6,806 nucleotides of DNA from Brachyspira catarrhinii (lineage in GTDB: Bacteria; Spirochaetota; Brachyspiria; Brachyspirales; Brachyspiraceae): contig NZ_SJDU01000103.1 in the NCBI RefSeq assembly GCF_005518285.1, forward strand, positions 1-6,806, read 5' to 3'. The notes under the pieces were generated by a model that did no database searches, had not been told where the DNA came from, and saw only the letters and a list, made by a program, of their open reading frames with translations. Position 1 is the stretch's first letter, and each line of letters begins with the position of its first letter. The translations under genes were made by a program, and so were the position numbers. Below are positions 1-6,222 of the stretch, in pieces.

Positions 1-348
1 TTAAGATTCGCTACTAAATATACTATCACAAGGTATACCATTATACCAGTTCTAGCCGTCTTGTTTTTGGGAAATCCGATGTGCTATACATTCGGAAGAT
101 TTGTAGAAGAAAAATACAAACCCGCGTATTATGACGCTACGGTAAGTTTTCTTCATCCAGTAACTGGACTGTTTCCCCATGCGAACGGAGGAGAGCTTTT
201 CGTATATATGGGAATAGCTACGGGCATTACAAATTTAAAACTGCCTTTAGGAGACCTTGCGGTTAGATATTTTATAGTAGGCGTAATAGTGATACTTATA
301 CGCGGTATTATAACGGAAAAAATATACGCTTTTTTAACTAAAAAATAA
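1..348 (+). CDS. srlA: PTS glucitol/sorbitol-specific IIC component (SrlA), 3' part
   Basis: This is the C-terminal 115 residues of the membrane IIC subunit that, with the IIC half of SrlE, forms the channel moving a hexitol or similar polyol across the inner membrane during phosphorylation. The frame is open from base 1, so the start lies upstream; by comparison with E. coli SrlA (about 187 residues) roughly 55 N-terminal residues are missing. Family blocks recalled from E. coli SrlA are clear: LGNPMCYTFGRF, EKYKPAYY, GLFPHANGGELFVYMGIA and LPLGDLAVRYFIVG, in the same order and spacing. Two hydrophobic stretches flank the GLFPH block. The C-terminus stops at TKK, shorter than the E. coli tail. 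The stop is followed after 27 bases by srlE with a strong ribosome binding site, so the two are cotranscribed. The family call is secure; the actual substrate is not. Confidence 0.93.
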   Translation, partial: LRFATKYTITRYTIIPVLAVLFLGNPMCYTFGRFVEEKYKPAYYDATVSFLHPVTGLFPHANGGELFVYMGIATGITNLKLPLGDLAVRYFIVGVIVILIRGIITEKIYAFLTKK

Positions 349-361
349 TTCTAAAATTTTT

Positions 362-367
362 AAGGAG
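362..367 (+). promoter_or_regulatory. Ribosome binding site of srlE
   Basis: A perfect AAGGAG lies 8 bases before the ATG at 376. It decides the true srlE start: the start is at 376, upstream of the G tract, and not at the later ATG at 513, which has no such site. The same AAGGAG precedes srlB (1380-1385) and the oxidoreductase (1792-1797). Confidence 0.85.
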
Positions 368-375
368 ATTACAAT

Positions 376-1370
376 ATGTATAAATCTATAAAAATAGAAA
401 AAGGTCCTTCAGGCTGGGGCGGTCCTCTATTCTTAAAACCAGACGAAAAACGAAATAAAGTGTTAAGCGTCACGGGGGGGGGGTACATCCTTTAGCTCAT
501 AAAATAGCCGAAATGACGGGCGCGACAGCCGTAGACGGTTTTTCGCATGGAATAAACGATGACGAAGTATTGGTTGCCGTTGTAGATTGCGGAGGAACTG
601 CAAGATGCGGCGTATATCCAAAAAAGAATATATATACCGTTAATTTAATGGCTGTAGGAAAAGTAGGTCCGCTCGCTCAATTCATCAAAGAAGAATTGTA
701 TGTGTCGGATGTAAGCGAAAAATGTTTATCTTATTCTAATCAAGCCGAAACTACATCGGATTTTGATAAAAAATTATCCGAAGCTCCAAAAACCAAACAA
801 CAGGCGAGAGAAGAATTAGAAAAAATGAATCTCGGCAAAAAGAAAAATATCATAACAAGACTCGGCATTGGCGTTGGAGCTTTCGTTAATAAATTCTATC
901 AGGCGGGACGCGAAACTATCGATATGGTTATAAAAAATATATTGCCGTTTATGGCTTTTGTAAGTATGATTTTAGGAATTATACAAGCTTCTGGTATCGG
1001 TAATATAATAGCGAATACTATATCTCCAATCGCTTCCACTTTGCCAGGCATGATAGTAATTTCTATAGTATGCGCTTTGCCTTTCTTATCTCCAATATTG
1101 GGACCGGGAGCCGTAATAGCTCAAGTAGTCGGAACTCTATTGGGCGCTCAAATAGGGCTTGGAAATATACCTCCTCAATACGCTTTGCCAGCCCTTTTTG
1201 CTATTAACGCTCAAGTTGGCGGAGACTTTGTTCCAGTAGGATTAAGTTTGGGAGAAGCGGAACCTGATACTATAGAATTAGGAGTTCCAGCCGTATTATA
1301 TTCAAGAATCATTACGGGACCTTTATCCGTGATTATAGCCTATTTATTTAGCATAGGGCTATATAAGTAA
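376..1370 (+). CDS. srlE: PTS glucitol/sorbitol-specific IIBC component (SrlE), frameshifted at a G10 tract
   Basis: SrlE carries the cytoplasmic IIB domain, which passes phosphate from IIA to the incoming polyol, and half of the IIC membrane channel. As written, the frame from the ATG at 376 reads 39 codons (MYKSIKIEKGPSGWGGPLFL and on) and stops at 493-495. The rest of the protein is in the frame of 513-1370. The break is in a run of ten G at 474-483. With eight G the join reads VTGGVHPLAHK, aligning without gaps to E. coli ITAGTRPAIVDK and giving a protein of about 330 residues (E. coli about 319). The IIB motif DCGGTARCG then places cysteines at 71 and 77, one presumably the phosphorylated residue. 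The C-terminal half has several membrane segments and the family blocks LSPILGPGAVIAQV, GNIPPQYALPALFAINAQ and PVGLSLGEAEPDT. The reading could be a phase-off state, a true mutation or a sequencing error. A product started at 513 would lack the first 45 residues and has no ribosome binding site. Confidence 0.88.
474..483 (+). repeat. Homopolymeric G10 tract inside srlE
   Basis: Ten consecutive G follow ACG (codon 33) in the IIB domain of srlE. Lengths of 8 or 11 keep the gene in frame; 10, as seen here, does not. Glycine in this window is mostly coded GGA or GGC, so a GGG GGG GGG run is not explained by codon use. No other G or C run of comparable length occurs in the window. Tracts like this mutate by slipped-strand mispairing and act as on/off switches in Campylobacter, Helicobacter and Neisseria; that role here is inferred. 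Confidence 0.9.
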
Positions 1371-1391
1371 AAATTTTTTAAGGAGAAAAAT

Positions 1392-1757
1392 ATGAAATAT
1401 TCTTCGGAAATAGTTAGCTATGGCGTAGATGTTAAAGCTTTGCTTAAAGAAGCAAATTTTATTATTTTCTTCAATGAAGGTTCGCCTTCCGAATTAGCGG
1501 ATATTTCCGTATTGCATACCAAATCGGAACTTCTTAACGATATACAAGTAGGCGATACGGTAATAATAGGAACTAAAAGTTTTACGGTTTCGGCGGTAGG
1601 TTCTGAAGCTTGTAGGACATTTTCAGAGTTAGGGCATGCCACTTTTAACTTTTCAGGTGGAGAGGAAGCGTATATGCCTGGTCATATAATGCTTCAAGGA
1701 GAAAAGGAAATAGCGTTTGAAGATATACAGAAAGGGGCTAAATTTCAAATTTTTTGA
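1392..1757 (+). CDS. srlB: PTS glucitol/sorbitol-specific IIA component (SrlB)
   Basis: This is the small cytoplasmic IIA protein that takes phosphate from HPr and hands it to the IIB domain of SrlE. It has 121 residues, close to the 123 of E. coli SrlB. The block EGSPSELADISVLHTKSEL matches E. coli EGAPADLEEYCFIHCHGEL, and His42 aligns with the phosphorylated His43. The second half carries AVGSEA, FSELGHATFNF and MPGHIMLQG, all family hallmarks. An AAGGAG at 1380-1385 sits 6 bases before the ATG, and the gene begins 21 bases after the srlE stop, so it belongs to the same transcript. The protein is intact, so phosphate relay up to IIB should work whatever the state of srlE. Gene order A-E-B matches the enteric srl operon. 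Confidence 0.94.
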   Translation: MKYSSEIVSYGVDVKALLKEANFIIFFNEGSPSELADISVLHTKSELLNDIQVGDTVIIGTKSFTVSAVGSEACRTFSELGHATFNFSGGEEAYMPGHIMLQGEKEIAFEDIQKGAKFQIF

Positions 1758-1806
1758 AAATAAAAAACTAAAAAAATATTATAAAACATAAAAGGAGAAT
1801 AAATAA

Positions 1807-3114
1807 ATGTTAAATATGGATTTAAAACTCTTAAAAAGAGAAGAACAAGGAAAAATTATAAAAACGGGCATAGTAGGTGCGGGACAAATGGGACGAGGTA
1901 TGGTTACCCAAATGGCGCTCATGAAAGGCATAATGCCAGCCATAGTAGCGGATATAAAAATAGAAAATGTTATTAACGCTTTTCACTATGCTGGGATACA
2001 AGACGATAAAATAGTCGTAGCCAATACTTTAGAAGACGCCAATAAATATATGGAAATGGGCAAATATGTAGCCACAGAAAATGCGGATTTGATATCGCAA
2101 GTTAATTTAGTCGAATGCGCAATAGATGTTACGGGCGTTCCAGAGATAGGCGTAAAAATCGCTATAGATTCTATCAATAATGGAAAACATGTCGTTATGA
2201 TGGATGTGGAAACCGATGTGGTAATAGGACCGTATCTAAAAAGATTAGCCGATTCAAAAGGAGTTATATATACTGGTTCGGCGGGAGACGAGCCTGGCGC
2301 CGTTATGGAACTTTATTCTTTTGCAAAAGCTATGGGAATGGATGTTAAAGTAATGGGAAAAGGAAAAAATAATAAACTCGATTACGATTGCAATCCAGAT
2401 ACGGTTTTGGAAGAAGCAAACAGAAGAATAATGAGCCCAAGAATGCTATGCGCTTTTAAAGACGGAACAAAAACTATGGTTGAAATGACTGCTATGTCAA
2501 ACGCCACTGGACTTATCCCAGATATAATCGGAGGACATGGTCCAAAAGCTTCGCCTGACGAAAGATGCAAAGAATTAAATCAAATATTTAGATTAAAAAG
2601 CGAGGGCGGAATATTGAATAAGCATGGCGTTGTAGAATATGTGAACGGCATAGCTCCAGGAGTATTTGTTACGGTAAGCACGAATAACGAAGAGATAGCG
2701 TATCAAATGCAATATCATAGCATGGGACCTGGACCTTTATGGACTCTATATAGACCATATCACCTTTGCAACCTTGAAACGCCTTTAACTGTAGCGAAAG
2801 CGGTTATTGACAGAGAGCCTACCATCGTTCCTATAGACGGTCCCGTTAGCGAATGTATAACGGTAGCTAAAAAGGACTTAAAAGCTGGAGAAAATATAGA
2901 CGGAATCGGCGGATATACCACTTACGGTTCTATCGCTACGGCGGAAGATACTCGCAAAAATAATTATGTTTTATACGGGCTTGTTAATAAAAACGCTAAA
3001 ATGTTAAAAGATGTTAAAAAAGGAGAACTTTTAACTCATGATACGGTTCAAATAGACACAAGCACTCAATTATATAAAGTGCGAAAAGAACAAGACGCTA
3101 TATATTATAAGTAA
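1807..3114 (+). CDS. NAD(P)-dependent oxidoreductase with C-terminal SAF domain, DXR-like (DRL) / COG4091 family
   Basis: This is a 435-residue cytoplasmic enzyme. A Rossmann fold begins near residue 19, with GAGQMG at 24-29 and Asp49 at the end of the second strand. The catalytic region includes GSAGDEPGAVMEL, GKGKNNKLDYD, DGTKTMVEMTAMSNATGL, GGHGPKAS and GPGPLWTLYRPYHL. The C-terminal part (about 345 to 425) looks like a SAF domain. These blocks and the length fit the family often labelled predicted homoserine dehydrogenase (COG4091), which contains the Brucella DRL enzyme that converts deoxyxylulose 5-phosphate to methylerythritol 4-phosphate. This family assignment comes from memory of the sequences. 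It follows srlB after 49 bases with AAGGAG at 1792-1797 and no terminator between, so it is the last gene of the PTS operon. It holds the place of srlD and most likely acts on the phosphorylated polyol delivered by the PTS. An alternative start at ATG 1816 is possible but lies farther from the ribosome binding site. The reaction is inferred, not shown. Confidence 0.82.
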   Translation: MLNMDLKLLKREEQGKIIKTGIVGAGQMGRGMVTQMALMKGIMPAIVADIKIENVINAFHYAGIQDDKIVVANTLEDANKYMEMGKYVATENADLISQVNLVECAIDVTGVPEIGVKIAIDSINNGKHVVMMDVETDVVIGPYLKRLADSKGVIYTGSAGDEPGAVMELYSFAKAMGMDVKVMGKGKNNKLDYDCNPDTVLEEANRRIMSPRMLCAFKDGTKTMVEMTAMSNATGLIPDIIGGHGPKASPDERCKELNQIFRLKSEGGILNKHGVVEYVNGIAPGVFVTVSTNNEEIAYQMQYHSMGPGPLWTLYRPYHLCNLETPLTVAKAVIDREPTIVPIDGPVSECITVAKKDLKAGENIDGIGGYTTYGSIATAEDTRKNNYVLYGLVNKNAKMLKDVKKGELLTHDTVQIDTSTQLYKVRKEQDAIYYK

Positions 3115-3128
3115 AAATTATATAGGCT

Positions 3129-3192
3129 AATTAAAGTAATTTTCTTAAGTTTTAGTTTATAATAAATTTAGGAAAATTACTTTTAATTTTTT
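3129..3192 (+). terminator. AT-rich hairpin with T run, probable operon terminator
   Basis: Arms at 3129-3148 and 3168-3188 pair over about 20 bases with one bulged base and one G-U wobble around a 19-base loop. Six T (3187-3192) close and follow the right arm. The hairpin starts 15 bases after the oxidoreductase stop and ends before the regulator gene, so it probably ends the PTS operon. The stem is very AT-rich, which is weaker than a classical GC stem. An operator or mRNA-stability role cannot be excluded. Confidence 0.55.
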
Positions 3193-3194
3193 AT

Positions 3195-3231
3195 AGTTAA
3201 TATATAATCATAAAAACAAAATCTATTAACT
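3195..3231 (+). promoter_or_regulatory. Possible promoter and operator of the SorC-type regulator gene
   Basis: A TATAAT at 3203-3208 resembles a -10 box, but there is no convincing -35 at the right distance. It lies between two perfect inverted 7-base arms, AGTTAAT (3195-3201) and ATTAACT (3225-3231), just upstream of the regulator start at 3240. Such an arrangement would suit autoregulation. In DNA this rich in A and T, both signals could arise by chance. Confidence 0.3.
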
Positions 3232-3239
3232 GTAAAATT

Positions 3240-4190
3240 ATGAAAAAAATTATAGACGATAAAAGATTAATATTCAAATGTTGCACTTTATATTATAAGT
3301 ATGGGATAAATCAAGAAGAAATAGCGGATATTCTTAAAATTTCCCGTCCGTCTGTGACAAGAATAATAAAAACTGGTCATGAATTTGGAATAGTTAAAAT
3401 AGAAATTATTAATCCTTTTGAAAACGATTTTTATGAAATGGAAATTGAATTGGAAAGAAAATATAATTTAAAAGAAGCAGTAATAGTAAATTCGGATAAT
3501 ATAGAAGAAATAGCTTCCGAAACATTTAAATTTTTATCAAGAACTTTAGAAGACGGAGAATATGTTGGAATAAGCATGGGAATGACATTGAGAAATATTG
3601 TTAATAATATACATATAAACGATATAGAACAAAAAAAATGCACTTTTATACCAATCGTAGGCGGTATTGGAGAGAGTAGATACGATATACATTCAAATTA
3701 TATATCTATGGAATTTTCAAGAATTTTTAGAGCAAAATGTTTACAATTCTTTGCGCCCTTATTATTTTCAGATATAAATATAAAAAATAAATTCTTGCAA
3801 GAAGATTCTATAAAAAATGTTTTAGAAGCTTTTAATAAAATATCTACTCTGATAGTGGGAATTGGAATGCCTATAAAAAGAACATCTACTCTACTTAACA
3901 GCGGTTATATAAACGAAAGACTATTTGACGACTTTGTTAAAAACGGTATGGTAGGAGATGTGGCGGTTCAATTTTTTAATAAGGATGGAGACACTAAACC
4001 GTTCGATGCTTTCAATAAACTTGTAGCGGGGATGAATATAGAACAGGTAAAAAATGTTCCTCGCCGTATTTGTATAGCAAACGGAGAGAATAAAGCCGAA
4101 AGCATAATTGGAGCGATTAAAGGTAATATTATAAATATTTTAATAACGGATGTCGACTGCGCAAATAAACTGTTAAAAATTAATAATTAA
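3240..4190 (+). CDS. SorC-family sugar-binding transcriptional regulator
   Basis: This 316-residue DNA-binding protein probably senses a phosphorylated sugar or polyol and controls the upstream PTS operon. An N-terminal helix-turn-helix spans about 17-46 (YYKYGINQEEIADILKISRP, then SVTRIIK). The C-terminal SorC-type sugar-binding domain shows VGISMGMTL, FIPIVGGIGE, the FFAPLLF strand, LIVGIGMP, NGMVGDVAVQFF, and the terminal pattern CIANGENKAESIIGAIKGNIINILITDVDCA. Length is typical of the family (about 310-320). The start at 3240 gives the usual short leader before the helix-turn-helix, although no clear ribosome binding site precedes it. It is separated from the operon by the hairpin at 3129-3192 and is followed after 17 bases by gutM. 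It is not the DeoR-type SrlR found in E. coli. The family is certain; target and effector are inferred from position. Confidence 0.9.
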   Translation: MKKIIDDKRLIFKCCTLYYKYGINQEEIADILKISRPSVTRIIKTGHEFGIVKIEIINPFENDFYEMEIELERKYNLKEAVIVNSDNIEEIASETFKFLSRTLEDGEYVGISMGMTLRNIVNNIHINDIEQKKCTFIPIVGGIGESRYDIHSNYISMEFSRIFRAKCLQFFAPLLFSDINIKNKFLQEDSIKNVLEAFNKISTLIVGIGMPIKRTSTLLNSGYINERLFDDFVKNGMVGDVAVQFFNKDGDTKPFDAFNKLVAGMNIEQVKNVPRRICIANGENKAESIIGAIKGNIINILITDVDCANKLLKINN

Positions 4191-4207
4191 TTGATTAGGA
4201 TTTATAT

Positions 4208-4603
4208 ATGAAAATAAACGGTATAGTTGTTTTTTTATTTATATTTATGATTATACAATCGTTAGGAACGGTTTTGCAAATAAAATTATATAAAAACGCC
4301 GTAAAAAGACTTCGTAAAAAATCAAATATAGGAATAGGAAGTAAAAAGAATATTTTTTCAAGAAATATAGTCATTATAGCATGCGATAATAATTGTAAAA
4401 TCACGGGAGCGCAAATATTTGACGGCATAACTATTTTTAGTCGATTTAAAGATATTCCAGATATAATCGGAAAAGATATATACGAATTAAAATCTATTTA
4501 CGATTCTCTTTCTTCAACTAAAAAGAAAAGATTAGCGGGACATATTCAGGCTTTAAATACATTATGCGATTATATGAAAAGAAAAGCGGACGCTGATATT
4601 TAA
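4208..4603 (+). CDS. gutM: GutM-type glucitol operon activator
   Basis: This 131-residue protein has an N-terminal membrane segment (about residues 5-25) and a basic stretch at 30-40 (NAVKRLRKKS), predicting a membrane anchor with a cytoplasmic remainder. The central region, GIGSKKNIFSRNIVIIACD followed by KITGAQIFDGITIFSRFKDIPDIIGK, aligns along its length with E. coli GutM (VGVGRSSGRFKP, then RIVDTLFMKGLTVFARPQKIP). GutM is known genetically as an activator of the E. coli glucitol operon; its mechanism is poorly defined. The extra C-terminal helix here (TKKKRLAGHIQALNTLCDYM) is slightly longer than the E. coli end. The ATG lies 17 bases after the regulator stop with AGGA at 4197-4200, so the two are probably cotranscribed. 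Its presence supports a polyol PTS role for the whole cluster. Confidence 0.85.
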   Translation: MKINGIVVFLFIFMIIQSLGTVLQIKLYKNAVKRLRKKSNIGIGSKKNIFSRNIVIIACDNNCKITGAQIFDGITIFSRFKDIPDIIGKDIYELKSIYDSLSSTKKKRLAGHIQALNTLCDYMKRKADADI

Positions 4604-4622
4604 AAGGAATTATTTAAAATTA

Positions 4623-4651
4623 TTGCATATATACATTTAATAATATATAAT
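4623..4651 (+). promoter_or_regulatory. Sigma70-like promoter of the lipoprotein gene
   Basis: TTGCAT (4623-4628) and a perfect TATAAT (4646-4651) are separated by exactly 17 bases. Transcription would start near 4658, about 37 bases before the lipoprotein ATG at 4695. This is the best-formed promoter in the window and marks a new transcription unit after gutM. High AT content lowers the weight of the -10 match, but the spacing and the -35 support it. Confidence 0.55.
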
Positions 4652-4694
4652 CGCTATGAAATCCATTTATAAATTGAAATTATAAAAATAAAAA

Positions 4695-6176
4695 ATGAAT
4701 AAAAAATTAATAACTTTATTGACTTTAATATTATTTGTTTCGTGTAATTCATGCAATAAAATTAAATATCAATTGGAAAATAAAAACGGAGAAAATTATA
4801 GTTTTGAAACGGCTCAATATATTTCAAAAGACGGAATAAACGGCGAGAGCGAACCTTCAAAAAAAGATTATTATTATTTTGGAGTTGGAAGAACGCAAAT
4901 CATAGATTTTTATATTTCAAATTCCGCGAAAACTAAAATTACTATGACTTTATATGATAGCGAAAGAAATATAATAAAAGTTATAAGCGAAGAAATTGAA
5001 AACGAAAATAATAATTTTATCCAAATAATGAAAGGAATATATTTTGAACATAACGACATGACGGCTTCCACGCTTCCAAAATATTATATAACGATAGAAT
5101 CGGAAGAAAAAACGGAATATAGCTTGATACTTCAAAAAAGAGAATATAAAGAATCGGACGAAAAAGAACCAAACGATAAAATTGGCAACGCTCAAATTAT
5201 CGAAGTAAACAGCGAAAATCGACTCTATACGATTGAAGGATATTATAGTCAAATTTATAATCCCGCTTTAACTTCTGGCGATTTGAAAAATATGGAAATT
5301 GACGCTTATAAAATCACAAATAATTCTTTTAATACTTATTCAATATCAATCGAACTTTCGGGCGTGCCTTCTATAGACGCGAATATAAGATTATACGGCT
5401 CGAAAGGTAATTGGATAACGATTAAAGATATAAACAATATCGGAGATGGAGAGACGATTGATAAATTAATTTTGCCTCCATATTCTTCTTATTATTTCGT
5501 TTTGACGGCAAGCAATTCGGTTTTGAATATTCCATACAGATTAAGCGTAATAGCGAAACCTTACGATAAATATACCGAAAACGAGCCTAACAATAAACCC
5601 GAAGAAGCGCAAACCATAGAATTTAGAAAAACTTATAAAGGCGCGATAGATTATCCTTTTGACAGAGATTATTTTACTTTTAATATTCCGATTCAGTCGA
5701 GCGTAAAATTTCAATATTTTTTAATCGATTCTCAAGCGGTTAATATCAGTTTTTCAAACGACATTTTAGGAAAAATTATCACAATGCCGCAAACGGATGA
5801 CGAGCGTATATTTAGTTTATCGCAAGGAAAATATTATTTAATCTTTGAAAGAGATTTGACGAAAGAAGGCTGGCAAAAAGGAATTTCAAAAGCGAGAAAT
5901 TACGAATTCAATTTAAGCGTCTCAAACGAAATGAGCATGGATTATAATTACGGATATTATGACGAGTTGCCGAAAAGCAATAAAAATACGGACGAATATG
6001 ATTATTATTACTATTACGATAATGAAGAAAATGAAAAATTTGAAGAAAATTTGGAAAGCAATTTTAATAATACGAACGATATTATAATTTTGAAAGAAGA
6101 AGATTATAATTCGGATTATTATTACTATTATGAAGATAACGAAAATGAAAATGATACTTATTATTATGAAAATTAA
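4695..6176 (+). CDS. Lipoprotein with three PPC-like modules and a Tyr/Asp/Glu-rich tail
   Basis: This is a 493-residue exported protein of unknown function. It begins with a lipoprotein signal peptide: MNKK, a hydrophobic core, then LFVSC with the lipidated cysteine at 17, a relaxed lipobox of spirochaetal style. Three modules resemble the bacterial pre-peptidase C-terminal (PPC) beta-sandwich, with the pattern EPN-x-AQ, a turn, then D-x-Y-x-F. They lie at about 34-152 (degenerate, KKDYYYFGV), 157-288 (KEPNDKIGNAQ) and 295-411 (NEPNNKPEEAQ, then FDRDYFTFNI). No protease or other catalytic domain is present. Residues 413-493 form a low-complexity acidic tail with 19 Tyr and 24 Asp/Glu in 81 residues, including two copies of DYYYYY. 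No clear ribosome binding site precedes the ATG; a promoter lies at 4623-4651. Envelope or surface display and a role in binding are plausible, but function is not known. Confidence 0.82.
   Translation: MNKKLITLLTLILFVSCNSCNKIKYQLENKNGENYSFETAQYISKDGINGESEPSKKDYYYFGVGRTQIIDFYISNSAKTKITMTLYDSERNIIKVISEEIENENNNFIQIMKGIYFEHNDMTASTLPKYYITIESEEKTEYSLILQKREYKESDEKEPNDKIGNAQIIEVNSENRLYTIEGYYSQIYNPALTSGDLKNMEIDAYKITNNSFNTYSISIELSGVPSIDANIRLYGSKGNWITIKDINNIGDGETIDKLILPPYSSYYFVLTASNSVLNIPYRLSVIAKPYDKYTENEPNNKPEEAQTIEFRKTYKGAIDYPFDRDYFTFNIPIQSSVKFQYFLIDSQAVNISFSNDILGKIITMPQTDDERIFSLSQGKYYLIFERDLTKEGWQKGISKARNYEFNLSVSNEMSMDYNYGYYDELPKSNKNTDEYDYYYYYDNEENEKFEENLESNFNNTNDIIILKEEDYNSDYYYYYEDNENENDTYYYEN
6000..6151 (+). 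repeat. Diverged direct repeat coding DYYYYY-acidic motif
   Basis: Two copies of about 38 bases, at 6000-6037 and 6114-6151, share GATTATTATTACTATTA followed by a GAA/AAT-rich stretch. They code DYYYYYDNEENE (from residue 436) and DYYYYYEDNENE (from residue 474) in the lipoprotein tail. Codon differences after the shared 17 bases suggest an old internal duplication rather than a recent slippage product. The units are multiples of three, so change in copy number would not break the frame. Confidence 0.65.
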
Positions 6177-6222
6177 AATTATGCTATTTCATTTTATTTA
6201 TAAAGAATATATTATATAAAGT

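Noticed and set aside
513..1370. A separate 285-residue PTS gene starting at ATG 513
   Set aside because: The family alignment continues upstream of 513 (GVHPLAHKIAE) up to the G tract, and no ribosome binding site precedes 513. It is the downstream part of frameshifted srlE, not an independent gene.
1418..1642. Minus-strand open frame across srlB
   Set aside because: It is a shadow of srlB, which has a clear family match and ribosome binding site; the reverse frame has neither.
3243..3249. A7 run right after the regulator start codon as a switch
   Set aside because: It encodes the usual Lys-Lys N-terminus, the gene is in frame, and such runs are ordinary at gene starts in AT-rich genomes.
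3631..3638. A8 tract in the regulator gene as a second phase-variation site
   Set aside because: It codes in-frame QKK in an intact gene, and A runs of this length are common in AT-rich DNA. Nothing shows that it varies.
4656..4685. Nine-codon open frame (MKSIYKLKL) in the lipoprotein leader as a leader peptide
   Set aside because: Its ATG lies at or before the predicted transcription start, it has no ribosome binding site, and no attenuator hairpin follows.
4950..5252. 100-residue open frame on the minus strand
   Set aside because: It lies opposite the well-supported lipoprotein gene, its Phe/Ile-rich product mirrors the Lys/Glu-rich coding strand, and it matches no family I recognise.
6000..6151. 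TAT/TAC repeats in the lipoprotein tail as a phase-variable microsatellite
   Set aside because: The repeat unit is three bases and imperfect, so slippage would not switch the frame; it could only alter tail length.
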